A model generated the notes under the pieces. That model saw only the letters and a program-made list of their open reading frames with translations. It did no database searches and was not told the origin of the DNA. This document shows positions 53,311 through 64,000 of a DNA stretch of 64,000 nt, one piece after another. The DNA is from Nostoc sp. 106C (GTDB lineage Bacteria > Cyanobacteriota > Cyanobacteriia > Cyanobacteriales > Nostocaceae): NCBI RefSeq assembly GCF_002154725.1, contig NZ_MTAW01000089.1, forward strand, positions 172,316 through 236,315. Direction: 5' to 3'. The position numbers were made by a program, and so were the translations under genes. Numbering within the stretch: position 1 is the first letter of the stretch; the number at the start of each line of letters is the position of its first letter.

Positions 53311-55488
53311 ATGGGGCGATTTGAGAAGCAACCAGACAACCCGCGAGTTAGAGGCGATTTATCCAGGGCAGCAGAAAATGCCCTCTGGGCGGTTGTTGAG
53401 GATTTAGAAAATCTTCAGCAGCACGTACTGAGGTCGTTGCAGGAAGAAGTAAAGCGGCTTCAGACGGAAAAAAATCGTTTAAGTGATGATATTCAAAAAC
53501 TGCTTGATGAAAAAGAACAGTTACAACAGGCGCGCCAAATCACTGAGCAGCAGGTCTTAATCCGTCAGTTAGCAGAAGCTTTGGCAAAGCATATATCTTC
53601 GCAACTACAATCCTCGCTGACGACTTTAGCTAACCAAGCGATAGAGAGCAACGCCTACGAAAAAACAACATTAGGGTCAAAAGCGGAGAACAACGAGAAT
53701 GTAGAGCAGCTGCTTGGCTCCTTAGATGATACTCTCACCATCACCTTTAACTCACTGCAACAAGAGCTGAAGAACTATCAAAGCAATCTTTCCCAACAGT
53801 TGTCGCGGATGCACAATCAACAACAGCAAGGGGAAGTGATCGTAGCGGAGTTAATTAATCGTTTGCAAGGTCTGGAAAAAACAATTGCAGAAACTCCACT
53901 AAAAGCTGCACAAGTATCACCACCTACTGTGTTGCAATTACCTGAACAGCCAGAAGTAAAATCGCCACGCACTGTTTTGCAACCACCGCAAGAGCAACAG
54001 AACATTTCTTGGGATTCCCCGCAGTCAGAACAGAGAAGCAGCCAAGCTAACGAACCACTTACATTTTCACAGAGTCAAGCTAACTTACAGTCAGAGGCTC
54101 CAAAAGCAACACTTCTGTCAGAAAGTGAAAATATCACCGAACCAAGTTTTGTCATTTCTCAAGATTTGGCGGAGAGTGAAACTACACCGGAGCCTACTTT
54201 ACCTTCAACGGAAGTAACATATCCACCATTCAGGAGAAATGACCCTGAGCCAAGTTCTGTCATTTCCCCAGACTTGTCAGAGAGCGAAACTGGAATAGAG
54301 CCTATTCCATTACCAGAAGCCACACCCCCACCAGTCAGGAACAATCCTGATGAGCCAATTTCTATCCTTTCGGGAAGCGAAACTACACCGGAACCAGCTT
54401 TACCATCGCGCAAACACGGAGTAGCTCCGCCATCACTAAGTTTACCTAGCTCATCAAGCTTATCCTCTATTCAGATAGGTTTCTTGCTGATTGTGTTGTC
54501 AGCGGTGGTGTCATCGCTTTACAACGTAGCTATTAAGGTGATTTTCCATCAAGGTTCTGAGATTCTAGGAGTAGTTGAAGTAGAGCGTTTGCTTGTGCCA
54601 ACTTTAGGCAATACGCTATTAATTTTGATGCTGCGATTGCTGGTGGTTGTACCACTGATGTTGCTTTTAGCTCCAATGATGCATCCACGAGTCTGGGAAG
54701 ACTTACAAACACTATTTAGCTCAGTACGCGGCGGTTTTACTCCTAGTAATACCAAGACACGAAAGATTTTGCAGTTGTCGATCGCTAGCGGATGCTTTTT
54801 ATTTTTATCGCAAGTGCTGATCTACATTGCTATTAGCCAAGTTACAACTGGGATGGCGATCGCACTTTTCTTTATCTATCCAGTCATTAGTGGACTATTG
54901 TCTTGGTTTTTATTCCGCGATCGCCCTAGCGTCTTCCGCACAGCAGCCATTGGTGGGGTTTTCTGCGGCGAGTTACTGATTTTGGGTGGTGCTAGTAGTA
55001 TTTCTCTCGGTAATGTTCCCCTAGGTAGTAGCACAGCAATTTTGTCAGGAGTGGCTTTTGCTGTCTACGTTGTCCTCACACGGATATGTGCTAGCAAACT
55101 GCATCCGGTATCTTTTACTTTGATTAACTTCGCTACCATGTTGCTGTTGAGCTTTATCGGTTTGATGATACCTTTACCTGGCGAGTTAGGCTTAGTACTA
55201 GAACCTTCTAAGTTGTTGGAAATTATTTTAAGTGCTTTTATTTTGGGCGTACTGACTTTGTTAGGTTACGTATTCAATAATGTTGGGATTCGCAAACTAG
55301 GTGCACCACGTTCAGCAATTATTGGTGCAAGTGTCCCATTCTTAACTGTGATTTTTGCTGGGTTGCTGATTCAAGAAAACTTAGAGTTTGTGCAAATTTT
55401 GGGAGTGCTGTTAGTAACTTTTGGAGCAGCAGCTTTTAGCTTTGAAAAAGTGCGAAATCAGCTTAATTCTTCTAATTCAGCAAATTAG
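53311..55488 (+). CDS. Coiled-coil domain fused to an EamA/DMT transporter
   Basis: A 725-residue protein with an unusual layout. Residues 25-80 form a strong coiled coil (NLQQHVLRSLQEEVKRLQTE, RLSDDIQKLLDEKEQLQQAR). Residues 85-210 are further helical Q/N/L-rich sequence. Residues 210-380 are a Pro/Glu/Ser-rich linker with three imperfect copies of a xPSxVIS-ESETxxEPxxP motif. From about residue 388 there are ten hydrophobic segments of a drug/metabolite transporter with EamA repeats (FLFLSQVLIYIAISQVTTGM, AILSGVAFAVYVVLTRI, LTLLGYVFNNVGIRKLG). The cytoplasmic extension could sense or scaffold. The substrate is unknown. Confidence 0.85.
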   Translation: MGRFEKQPDNPRVRGDLSRAAENALWAVVEDLENLQQHVLRSLQEEVKRLQTEKNRLSDDIQKLLDEKEQLQQARQITEQQVLIRQLAEALAKHISSQLQSSLTTLANQAIESNAYEKTTLGSKAENNENVEQLLGSLDDTLTITFNSLQQELKNYQSNLSQQLSRMHNQQQQGEVIVAELINRLQGLEKTIAETPLKAAQVSPPTVLQLPEQPEVKSPRTVLQPPQEQQNISWDSPQSEQRSSQANEPLTFSQSQANLQSEAPKATLLSESENITEPSFVISQDLAESETTPEPTLPSTEVTYPPFRRNDPEPSSVISPDLSESETGIEPIPLPEATPPPVRNNPDEPISILSGSETTPEPALPSRKHGVAPPSLSLPSSSSLSSIQIGFLLIVLSAVVSSLYNVAIKVIFHQGSEILGVVEVERLLVPTLGNTLLILMLRLLVVVPLMLLLAPMMHPRVWEDLQTLFSSVRGGFTPSNTKTRKILQLSIASGCFLFLSQVLIYIAISQVTTGMAIALFFIYPVISGLLSWFLFRDRPSVFRTAAIGGVFCGELLILGGASSISLGNVPLGSSTAILSGVAFAVYVVLTRICASKLHPVSFTLINFATMLLLSFIGLMIPLPGELGLVLEPSKLLEIILSAFILGVLTLLGYVFNNVGIRKLGAPRSAIIGASVPFLTVIFAGLLIQENLEFVQILGVLLVTFGAAAFSFEKVRNQLNSSNSAN

Positions 55489-57952
<2,464 letters not shown>

Positions 57953-57989
57953 TAACTCAGGTCAAGAGTCAAGGATCAAGGGGAGCTAT

Positions 57990-58070
57990 TGCGGTCTTGG
58001 GGTCTCACGCCAGTCCGCTCAACAGGGGGAACCCCCGTACGCGGCTGGCTCCCCAAGTAGAGCAAGTAGC
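57990..58070. repeat. Dispersed palindromic repeat
   Basis: GC-rich text with inverted parts (ggtcttggggtctcacgcc, agggggaacccccgt and gcggctggctcccc). Related wording recurs at 62005-62055 (ggcgaacccg, gggggtttccccc), so this is a dispersed family in the genome. It falls in the hetR downstream region, without an obvious terminator run. Confidence 0.6.
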
Positions 58071-58233
58071 GTTTAAGAGTCATAATTTGGAATTATGAAT
58101 TGCTTATTTTCCTTGTTCCTACGAAGTTCTGAGCGGCGGAAGTTGGCGCTGCGACTTCTGTGCTGATCTTCTATGCTTGTTCCGCCTTTCTGCGGTGAAA
58201 CAAAAATCCTGATGGCTATTTGCTGTACGAGCT

Positions 58234-58848
58234 TCAATTACTACCTGGTTGTGTGGGAATTGGAGCCGTTTCAAAAGTAGGGCGAAATTCTGTGGGTCCT
58301 TGAACTTGGGGTAGGACCGAAGGTGTAAATGTGCTAACTGTGTCACTGCCACTGATACAAGTATCTAGTGCCTGAGTAAGAGCAAAGTTAATTTCACTAC
58401 GTAAACCTACCACACATTGACCAAAGCGGACAGGCAACAAACTCCGACCGCAGTAATTTAAAATTGCTGGGTTAGCTGCTTCTTTATTAGGATAGAGGCT
58501 AATACCAATTACACAACTAGCTAAATCTTCAGGACGTCGTGCTTGCCGACAAGTAGTAAGAGCATCTACAGCGCTGATTTGTGTCCGCCTGCTAATTGAA
58601 ACTACGCAAGAAGACAAATCCCGTGGACGGAGTGCCCCTGCACAAGCTTGTGATGCAGAGTTCGCATTAATATTTACACGCAATAGCTGACCTGCACAGG
58701 CACGGTAATCATTGCTGCTGTAGGAGGCGGTGATAGCCATACTGGGAACCATCGTGGCTAACCATCCTGCGATCGCTAAAACTGGCGCTGTTACCTTCAG
58801 TGCTTTAGCCGACAACATTCTATAGTCAGAACCGCCTTTTTTGCTCAT
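58234..58848 (-). CDS. Cys-rich secreted protein with internal repeats
   Basis: I start at ATG 58846-58848 because AAGGAG lies 9 bases upstream on the - strand; a longer in-frame start lacks one. The 204-residue product has a signal peptide (ALKVTAPVLAIAGWLATMVP, cleavage near residue 40). The mature region has three imperfect repeats of about 40 residues with paired cysteines (ACAGALRPRDLSSCVVSIS, TTCRQARRPEDLASCVIGIS, NYCGRSLLPVRFGQCVVGL). I recall similar proteins in cyanobacteria without known function. It faces away from hetR (convergent with it). Confidence 0.75.
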   Translation of the reverse strand: MSKKGGSDYRMLSAKALKVTAPVLAIAGWLATMVPSMAITASYSSNDYRACAGQLLRVNINANSASQACAGALRPRDLSSCVVSISRRTQISAVDALTTCRQARRPEDLASCVIGISLYPNKEAANPAILNYCGRSLLPVRFGQCVVGLRSEINFALTQALDTCISGSDTVSTFTPSVLPQVQGPTEFRPTFETAPIPTQPGSN

Positions 58849-59231
58849 CGATTTTTGCTCCTTAACATTGCCGTTCTCCAAACACCCAAGGCTATGCTAA
58901 CTCAATAAGTGCAACCAATCTTTCTTCATTTAGGGAATTTTAGTTGCATAGTCGAGGATAACTCAGCAATTCAAAATTCAACAAGGTCAAAGGTCAACAG
59001 TCAATAGACAACGATCATTCGTCATTAGTTCTTTCTTGCTCTCCCAGCCCTGCTTTTTTCTCCTTGTCCACTTTTCATGTAAAGTAATAAAAGTTTTTTA
59101 GTTGCGATCGCCTGTTGGCATTAGCACAAAATTCTGATGATGAAATCGATAATTTCTGGAAATTCTGTTTTCCAGGTATTTATAATGGAATGTCTGGGTA
59201 AAGTTGAAACAGGATTAGATTAAGGAAACAC
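58849..59231. other. Intergenic region upstream of rpsD
   Basis: About 380 bases with dispersed low-complexity text of Nostoc type (caacagtcaatagacaac-like and cctgcttttttctccttgtc-like). It contains the promoter of the Cys-rich secreted protein and of rpsD. No gene is seen. Confidence 0.45.
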
Positions 59232-59840
59232 ATGTCCCGATATAGAGGGCCTCGCCTCAGAATTGTCCGTCGCTTAGGCGACTTACCAGGATTAACTCGT
59301 AAAAGCGCTAGACGCGCTTATCCACCTGGTCAGCATGGTCAGAATCGCAAAAAGCGTTCTGAGTATGCTATCCGTCTGGAAGAAAAGCAGAAGCTGCGCT
59401 TAAACTATGGTCTAACCGAAAAGCAACTGCTACGCTATGTCCGTAAAGCCAGACGTGTGACTGGTTCTACAGGACAAGTGCTGTTGCAACTGCTAGAAAT
59501 GCGCCTAGATAATACGGTTTTCCGCTTGGGTCTAGCTCCGACTATTCCCGCAGCACGGCAACTAGTGAATCATGGTCATATCACCGTGAACGGACGTGTA
59601 GTTAATATTGCTAGCTATCAGTGCCGTCCTGGTGAAGTAATCGCTGTCAAGGATAAAGAAGCATCGCGTAAGTTGGTAGAAGCCAACCTACAATATCCTG
59701 GACTAGCTAACCTCCCCAGTCATCTGGAGTTTGATAAAACCAAGCTGGTTGGTAAAGTCAACGCTGTTATTGAGCGGGAATGGGTGGCTTTACAAGTTAA
59801 CGAACTGCTCGTGGTGGAATACTACTCACGACAAGCGTAA
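59232..59840 (+). CDS. rpsD: 30S ribosomal protein S4
   Basis: A 202-residue uS4, one of the primary 16S rRNA binders. The N-terminus [21 protein letters not shown], the S4 RNA-binding domain [39 protein letters not shown] and the C-terminus [20 protein letters not shown] are all standard. In cyanobacteria rpsD stands apart from the alpha operon, which is the case here. An inverted repeat follows the stop. Confidence 0.99.
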   Translation: MSRYRGPRLRIVRRLGDLPGLTRKSARRAYPPGQHGQNRKKRSEYAIRLEEKQKLRLNYGLTEKQLLRYVRKARRVTGSTGQVLLQLLEMRLDNTVFRLGLAPTIPAARQLVNHGHITVNGRVVNIASYQCRPGEVIAVKDKEASRKLVEANLQYPGLANLPSHLEFDKTKLVGKVNAVIEREWVALQVNELLVVEYYSRQA

Positions 59841-59896
59841 TAGTCATTTGTCCTTAGTCATTTGTCCTTAGTCATTTGCAAAGGACAAATGACAAA
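59841..59896. terminator. Inverted repeat between rpsD and moaA
   Basis: GTCATTTGTCCTT occurs twice in direct orientation and pairs with AAGGACAAATGAC. It lies between two convergent stops (59840 and 59907), so it can act as a shared terminator. The same 'gtcatttgtc' text is frequent in Nostocales spacers. Confidence 0.65.
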
Positions 59897-59906
59897 TTAC
59901 TATTGA

Positions 59907-60893
59907 TTACCCGCCAATTTGCGACATAGTACGGGTATATGTACCCGCAGTGCCAGATTCACGCTGTTTAAAATTAATTTCTGGCTTAATTGCCAGCAAA
60001 TATCTTACCTGCTCTTGCAATTGTCCAGTGCTAATACCAGCCCTAAGAGCAGTTTTTAAATTAATTTGACCAGTTTCATTCAATAGACAAGGACGTAGCC
60101 AACCGTCTGCACTCAAACGCATCCGGTTACAGCGATCGCAAAAACACTCCGACATCTGACTGATGAATCCCAGTGTACCTTTGGCCCCTGGAATTTGAAA
60201 TACATCAGCAGGTCCAGCACCACGAACTTGCGATTCTGTCAATCCCCAGCGATCGCGGATTTGTTGACGTAATTGCGCTGATGAGATCCAACCGCGATCC
60301 CCAAATAATTGTCCGTTACCAATCGGCATAAACTCAATAAATCGGATGTGCCAGTTGCGGTCAATACTTAGGGCAGCTAAATCGAGCACTTCATGATCGT
60401 TCACCCCAGGAATCACCACTACATTCAGCTTCAGGGGGTCGAAGCCGACGCGATAGGCAGCTTGAATTCCATCCCAGACTTGCGTCCATCGTTCACGACC
60501 GCGATTGCCGATAATTTGCTCAAATGTACCTGGTTCCAAAGAGTCCAGGCTAACATTGATGCGTCGCAACCCAGCATCGTAGAGGTTTTGGGCGATGGGG
60601 GCCAGTAAAAACCCGTTGGTTGTCATTGACAAGTCTTGGGTTTGGGGAAAAGACGCGATCGCCCCGACTAATTCCACCACATGAGGACGCAGTAAAGGTT
60701 CCCCACCAGTCAAACGAAACCGGGTAAAACCTACAGGAATAAATACCTCTTGAATCAGGGTGAGGAGTTCCTCATCCGTTAGAAGTTGTTGCTTGAGAAT
60801 ATAGTCTACTTCTGCACCTTCCGGCATACAGTATTGACACCGGAAATTGCAGCGGTCGATCAAACTAATCCTGAGGTAATCTACCTGGTTCAT
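59907..60893 (-). CDS. moaA: GTP 3',8-cyclase MoaA
   Basis: A 328-residue radical-SAM enzyme that starts molybdopterin synthesis from GTP. The radical-SAM cluster is at Cys15, Cys19 and Cys22 ([10 protein letters not shown]). The second, C-terminal iron-sulphur cluster uses [20 protein letters not shown]. The end of the protein, RTMSQIGG, preserves the catalytic C-terminal GG motif. Standard length. Molybdenum cofactor is needed for nitrate reductase in cyanobacteria. No other moa gene is adjacent. Confidence 0.97.
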   Translation of the reverse strand: MNQVDYLRISLIDRCNFRCQYCMPEGAEVDYILKQQLLTDEELLTLIQEVFIPVGFTRFRLTGGEPLLRPHVVELVGAIASFPQTQDLSMTTNGFLLAPIAQNLYDAGLRRINVSLDSLEPGTFEQIIGNRGRERWTQVWDGIQAAYRVGFDPLKLNVVVIPGVNDHEVLDLAALSIDRNWHIRFIEFMPIGNGQLFGDRGWISSAQLRQQIRDRWGLTESQVRGAGPADVFQIPGAKGTLGFISQMSECFCDRCNRMRLSADGWLRPCLLNETGQINLKTALRAGISTGQLQEQVRYLLAIKPEINFKQRESGTAGTYTRTMSQIGG

Positions 60894-61155
60894 TTTTTAG
60901 TGTTTATTTCTATTCTATTTCTGTAAACGAGAAGCAACCTGATAGCAAGCGATCGCTTTTATCAAAAGTCGGTATATCCAAAATTTCCACAAGCAACTAG
61001 AATGGGATATTCTTTTAACGTCCTCAGCAATTACTACATGCCTTTGTTATTTGATTGTTTTGAATGCATAAAGTCAATTTTTCTCCCTCAATCTCCTGCT
61101 TTCAGCAAGTTTTAAGTCTAGCGAATTTTTAATGATCATTTTGAGAGATCGCTAA

Positions 61156-61941
61156 ATGGTAGTAAAAGTACAACCTAGAAAAAATATAAATCAATTTTCC
61201 GTTTCACGTTGTTTTTCTGTAATGCTGCTCTTGGGTCAAGTATTGCTGCATTTACTCCAAGGAAAAACTTATCACCGTAAAATCCTAGAACATATGGTAA
61301 CTGCTGGACCGGCTTCTCTGCCTCCAGTTCTTCTTGTCAGCGGTTTTGCTGGAATGATATTTACTATTCAAACAGCCAGAGAATTAGTGCAATTTGGCGC
61401 TGTAAGTGCTGTGGGTGGTGCTTTCGCCTTAGCTTTTTGCAGAGAATTAGCTCCCATATTGTCGGCTAGTATTATTGCTGGCCAAGTAGGTTCAGCGTTT
61501 GCAGCAGAGATAGGTGCAATGCGAGTCACAGACCAAATTGATGCTCTGCATATGCTCAGAACCGATCCAATTGATTACTTAGTACTTCCGAGAGTAATTG
61601 CTTGCTGCTTGATGACACCATTATTGACAATTTTTGGTTTAGTCACAGGCATCATTGGTGGAATTTTTGCGGCATCACAATTTTATCAAATTGCTCCAGA
61701 GGAATTTTTAGAGTCAGTCAGAAGTTTTTTAGAACCATCAGATTTGTGGATTATTTTGCTGAAAGGATTTATTTTTGGAGCTATAGTTGCTGTCAATGGT
61801 TGTAGTTGGGGGCTAACTACCAGAGGTGGCGCCAAGGAAGTAGGAGAGTCAGCAACAACAGCAGTTGTGACTACCTGGGTATTAATTTTTATGATGGATT
61901 TCTTTTTGTCTTTATTACTGTTTGGGAAACCCACGTTTTAA
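61156..61941 (+). CDS. MlaE-family ABC transporter permease
   Basis: A 261-residue MlaE (YrbE) family membrane permease, likely part of a lipid-transport system. The family motifs are GPASLPPVLLVSGFAGMIFTIQTARELVQFGA, the conserved block LAPILSASIIAGQVGSAFAAEIGAM, and DQIDALHMLRTDPIDYLVLPRVIA. Five to six hydrophobic segments are visible. No ATPase (MlaF) or MCE substrate-binding gene lies adjacent, so the partners are elsewhere. Confidence 0.93.
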   Translation: MVVKVQPRKNINQFSVSRCFSVMLLLGQVLLHLLQGKTYHRKILEHMVTAGPASLPPVLLVSGFAGMIFTIQTARELVQFGAVSAVGGAFALAFCRELAPILSASIIAGQVGSAFAAEIGAMRVTDQIDALHMLRTDPIDYLVLPRVIACCLMTPLLTIFGLVTGIIGGIFAASQFYQIAPEEFLESVRSFLEPSDLWIILLKGFIFGAIVAVNGCSWGLTTRGGAKEVGESATTAVVTTWVLIFMMDFFLSLLLFGKPTF

Positions 61942-62275
61942 AAATCTGGATCATATAAGTAGGTCGGCGTGAATATTTATCGTTGGGATGAGGCAGGAGG
62001 CAGAAGGTGAGCCAGCGCGGTCTTGGGGGTTTCCCCCATGAGCGACTGGCGAACCCGAAGGGCAGGAGGGAAGAGGGTTTAAGCCTATTTGATTTTTCCA
62101 CACCGTTCTACTTATCAGCGAATATGGTGCTGCAATTGTGAATTGTGAGAGCTGATTGATCAAGTAAATCTTAAATTTTTAGTGGTACGGCACACTTACA
62201 TAACATTCATAGCACGTAGACCTTTGTTAACCTCTTAGAGGGCTTTTATCTAACTACGTTGCCATCGTTTGCTGT
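61942..62275. repeat. Spacer with a dispersed GC-rich palindromic repeat
   Basis: Contains the element at about 62005-62060 (gggggtttcccccatgag, gcgaacccgaagggc) that resembles the text at 57990-58070. No gene, RNA or clear terminator is evident. It lies between a permease gene and the small membrane protein on the other strand. Confidence 0.5.
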
Positions 62276-62467
62276 TCACACTGACTGGTTCGTTCGTGTA
62301 GAGATTGGCTTTTCTTCAGACTTAGACGGTGCAAGATATGCCCCAGCACCAAGTGCAACCATTCCCCCACCTATGGCATACATAACATTTTTATGAAAGT
62401 ATTGCGAGCCGAGGTAGCCGAAAGCAATTGCCGCGACTGTTGTAACAATCATTTGAGGTAGTTTCAT
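62276..62467 (-). CDS. Small membrane protein of unknown function
   Basis: A 63-residue protein with two hydrophobic segments (MIVTTVAAIAFGYLGSQYF and VMYAIGGGMVALGAGAYLA) and a short polar C-terminal tail (PSKSEEKPISTRTNQSV). Tentative ribosome-binding purines (aggacgg-like on the - strand) precede the ATG. I do not recognise a named family. The gene could be an unannotated small protein. Confidence 0.55.
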   Translation of the reverse strand: MKLPQMIVTTVAAIAFGYLGSQYFHKNVMYAIGGGMVALGAGAYLAPSKSEEKPISTRTNQSV

Positions 62468-62719
62468 AAAGAGGCCGTCCTTTGATTAACGCTCTATTGA
62501 GGCAGATAGCGAGCAATTTGTTGCTAGTGGTGTGTAGTTCTACTATGTAAATTCATCTCAGTGGTCAAATAGTAAACTTTTGGTAGAGCTTGCACTACAT
62601 TCTACAGAGAGGGAATCATACTTCTTTGGGTAGAAAAACAGGAGCGATCGCTTTTCAAACAAACATTATTTGAACTACCTTGTTGTCAATAAATAACCTC
62701 TAATCACCATCAGGCTCAC

Positions 62720-63517
62720 TCACCCAGCCGCTACCAACGGCTTTGGTGCTTCTTGTCTTTGCCGCACCGCTTGTCCTGTAAGCATTTCCACCACATCCAT
62801 GCCATTGCCAATTACACCAGGTACGCTGGGGTAGCAGGCACTCGCTCCCACCAGGAAGAGATTGGGTAATTCCGTTGTATATCCTAGGCGATCTAAGCCC
62901 ACCTGTTTGGGCACCAACTTCGCGCCATAAATATTTCCTTGGGGTTGTCCCAGATAAAATTCACTGGTGGTCGGTGTGCCGTAAAGTTTCATCCGCGCAT
63001 AATTGTCTACATCTGGAATCAAATCTCGCACACTAGTCATTATCTGCTGATAAACTTCCCGCTTTTTCGCTTTATAGGCTTTCGGGTCGTGTTTGTGCAG
63101 GGATTCAAATGGTTCGTAGGGACAGATGGTAGCAATCTCCAGAACATGATGCCCTCGTGGCCCTATTCCTGGTTCCTGAGTCTTCATGGTTGGACAAGAG
63201 AGGAAAATCCACGGGCGGCTAAAGTCTCCGGCTAATTGTTTTTGATATTCTCTGTTGAGGTCACCTGTGGGATAGTACCAAATATTCCAGTTACCAATAC
63301 CGTAGCGTTCCGGGTCAAAACGGCTATCTAATCCCAAGTAAATATTGAAAGCACTAGCTGAGTATTCGTAGCCAGTTAAGCGTTGACGTTCCTTACGGCT
63401 CAAGGCTTCAGAATCATGCATCAACTCCACGGTTAATTTGGGGTCGAGGTCACTGATGTAAGCTTTACTAGCGCTATAAGTTTTACCATTGGCAATAACG
63501 CTGTGAATAGTGTTGTG
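62720..63517 (-). pseudogene. 3' part of a CrtO/CrtISO-like FAD oxidase gene, cut by an insertion sequence
   Basis: The stop-free frame on the - strand from about 63517 to 62720 encodes the C-terminal half of an amine-oxidase-superfamily carotenoid enzyme. Family-like stretches are HNTIHSVIANGKTYSASKAY, LTGYEYSASAFNIYLGLDSR, GNWNIWYYPTGDLNREYQKQ, LEIATICPYEPFESL and PNLFLVGASACYPSVPGVIG. The N-terminal FAD-binding half is not there: beyond about 63517 the sequence becomes the left end of an ISAzo13-type element and the frame meets a TAA at 63545. The gene is therefore disrupted. The remaining 3' part may still be read from an internal ATG. Confidence 0.8.
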
Positions 63518-63567
63518 GGACTTCCAGAAAATAAAATATACAGTTTATAAGAATGATAATCATTCCG

Positions 63568-63614
63568 AGGGGAAGGGAGAGGCTGCCGCAGGCAGCCTCT
63601 CCCTTCCCCTTTTT
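63568..63614 (+). terminator. Strong hairpin with T-run inside the IS left end
   Basis: Perfect 20-bp stem (63568-63587 with 63591-63610, loop GCA) ending in TTTTT. It has the shape of a rho-independent terminator upstream of the transposase, and would block impinging transcription from host promoters. Confidence 0.85.
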
Positions 63615-63655
63615 GTAGTAAATTCAAGGATGATTCGATTTTTCGGTAGAAAAAG

Positions 63656-64000
63656 GTGTCTATACAATTAACGGATTCACTAAAACACTTGTTGAAGGAA
63701 ACGGCACAGCAATTAACAGGAGCAGCCAAACGTAAATTTATTGCACAAACAGTTGTGGCATTAGGATACGGAGGACACTCTCTAGCACAGCGAGAGTTGG
63801 GATGGAATCGGGTAACTATTAGTAAAGCAATCAAAGAATTAAATAGTGGTATCACTTGTATAGATAACTATCGAGGTCGAGGACGTTATAAAGCAGAATC
63901 ACATCTACCAAATCTTTTATCAGATATCAAAAAGTTAGTTGATGGTCAAAGTCAGATAGACCCAAGTTTTAAAAGTCAAAGGCTCTATATGCGTCTTTCT
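63656..64000 (+). CDS. ISAzo13-type transposase, N-terminal part
   Basis: Open frame from GTG at 63656 (AAAAAGG upstream) to the window edge, 115 codons. The text KRKFIAQTVVALGYGGHSLA, QRELGWNRVTISKAIKELNS, GITCIDNYRGRGRYKAESHL and PNLLSDIKKLVDGQSQIDPS matches the N-terminal part of the ISAzo13-like transposase family. The DDE catalytic region would lie outside the window. Whether it is intact cannot be judged here. Confidence 0.85.
   Translation, partial: MSIQLTDSLKHLLKETAQQLTGAAKRKFIAQTVVALGYGGHSLAQRELGWNRVTISKAIKELNSGITCIDNYRGRGRYKAESHLPNLLSDIKKLVDGQSQIDPSFKSQRLYMRLS

Larger units (their letters stand above)
63518..64000 (+). mobile_element. ISAzo13-family insertion sequence, left part (continues past the window)
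   Basis: The element starts between about 63515 and 63550; I could not define its terminal repeat. It carries, in order, a 13-bp palindrome AATGATAATCATT (63552-63564), a 20-bp perfect hairpin with T-run (63568-63614) and the transposase gene from 63656. It disrupts the carotenoid-enzyme gene on the other strand. The right end is outside the window. Confidence 0.85.

Noticed and set aside
63433..63855. Minus-strand open frame across the IS left end
   Set aside because: It crosses the junction, runs antisense to the transposase and through the hairpin, with no domain. It is a shadow frame.

Overview
The window comes from a filamentous, heterocyst-forming cyanobacterium of the Nostoc/Calothrix/Tolypothrix type. 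The evidence is direct. It carries hetR (57053-57952) and patX (47284-47520, with an RGSGR pentapeptide and NtcA-like and DIF1-like promoter motifs). It also has psaK and a high-light-inducible protein, and many copies of the cyanobacterial HIP1 octamer GCGATCGC. I would not name a species. I see no rRNA or tRNA gene and no cas gene.

Layout. 1-5.6 kb: the era gene cut by the window edge, an AstE/AspA-type deacylase broken by one in-frame TAG, an alpha/beta-hydrolase-like protein without a normal triad, and two conserved unknowns. 5.6-14.3 kb: a sugar-acid catabolic block with a LarA-family nickel epimerase, an UxuB-type SDR, glucuronate isomerase, NDH-2, a LacI-type repressor, divergent gluconokinase, a small conserved protein and a MocD/desaturase-like di-iron oxygenase. 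Two copies of the palindrome ATGCACACGTGTGCAT tie the lacI/gntK promoter region to the oxygenase promoter. The genes suggest glucuronate -> fructuronate -> mannonate -> gluconate -> 6-phosphogluconate, with a nickel C2-epimerase replacing the usual mannonate dehydratase step. 14.3-19 kb: a 21-bp tandem repeat, a DHFR/RibD-like reductase, an acyltransferase and a CRISPR array with 30 identical 37-nt repeats. 19-32.5 kb: a TMEM175-like channel, psaK, a 218-bp direct repeat around a gene fragment, D-lactate dehydrogenase, a large hybrid histidine kinase, an M50 peptidase, a zinc-ribbon/FHA protein, 6-phosphogluconolactonase, RNase PH and an adenylate-kinase-like protein.

32.5-36.6 kb is a deoxypyrimidine-nucleotide cluster: two tandem dCTP deaminases, dUTPase, a membrane-anchored dUTPase/Dcd-fold protein that seems to lack the deaminase glutamate, and ThyX. 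36.7-46.7 kb: HLIP, a thioredoxin-like protein, aroA, a BON protein, a lipoprotein with a sunset-like tail, a secreted TPR-CHAT protein, an XRE regulator and a polysaccharide deacetylase. 47.2-58 kb: patX, an FAD oxidoreductase, an antitoxin next to a PIN-toxin gene with an internal deletion, a medium-chain dehydrogenase, a phosphate permease, a coiled-coil/EamA fusion and hetR behind 1.56 kb without a gene. 58-64 kb: a Cys-rich secreted protein, rpsD, moaA, an MlaE-like permease, and the 3' part of a CrtO/CrtISO-like oxidase gene cut by an ISAzo13-type element that runs off the window.

The strongest points for follow-up are the LacI-controlled sugar-acid module with its proposed mannonate/gluconate shortcut and linked oxygenase, and the dcd-dcd-dut-(Dcd-TM)-thyX cluster with its unusual membrane member.
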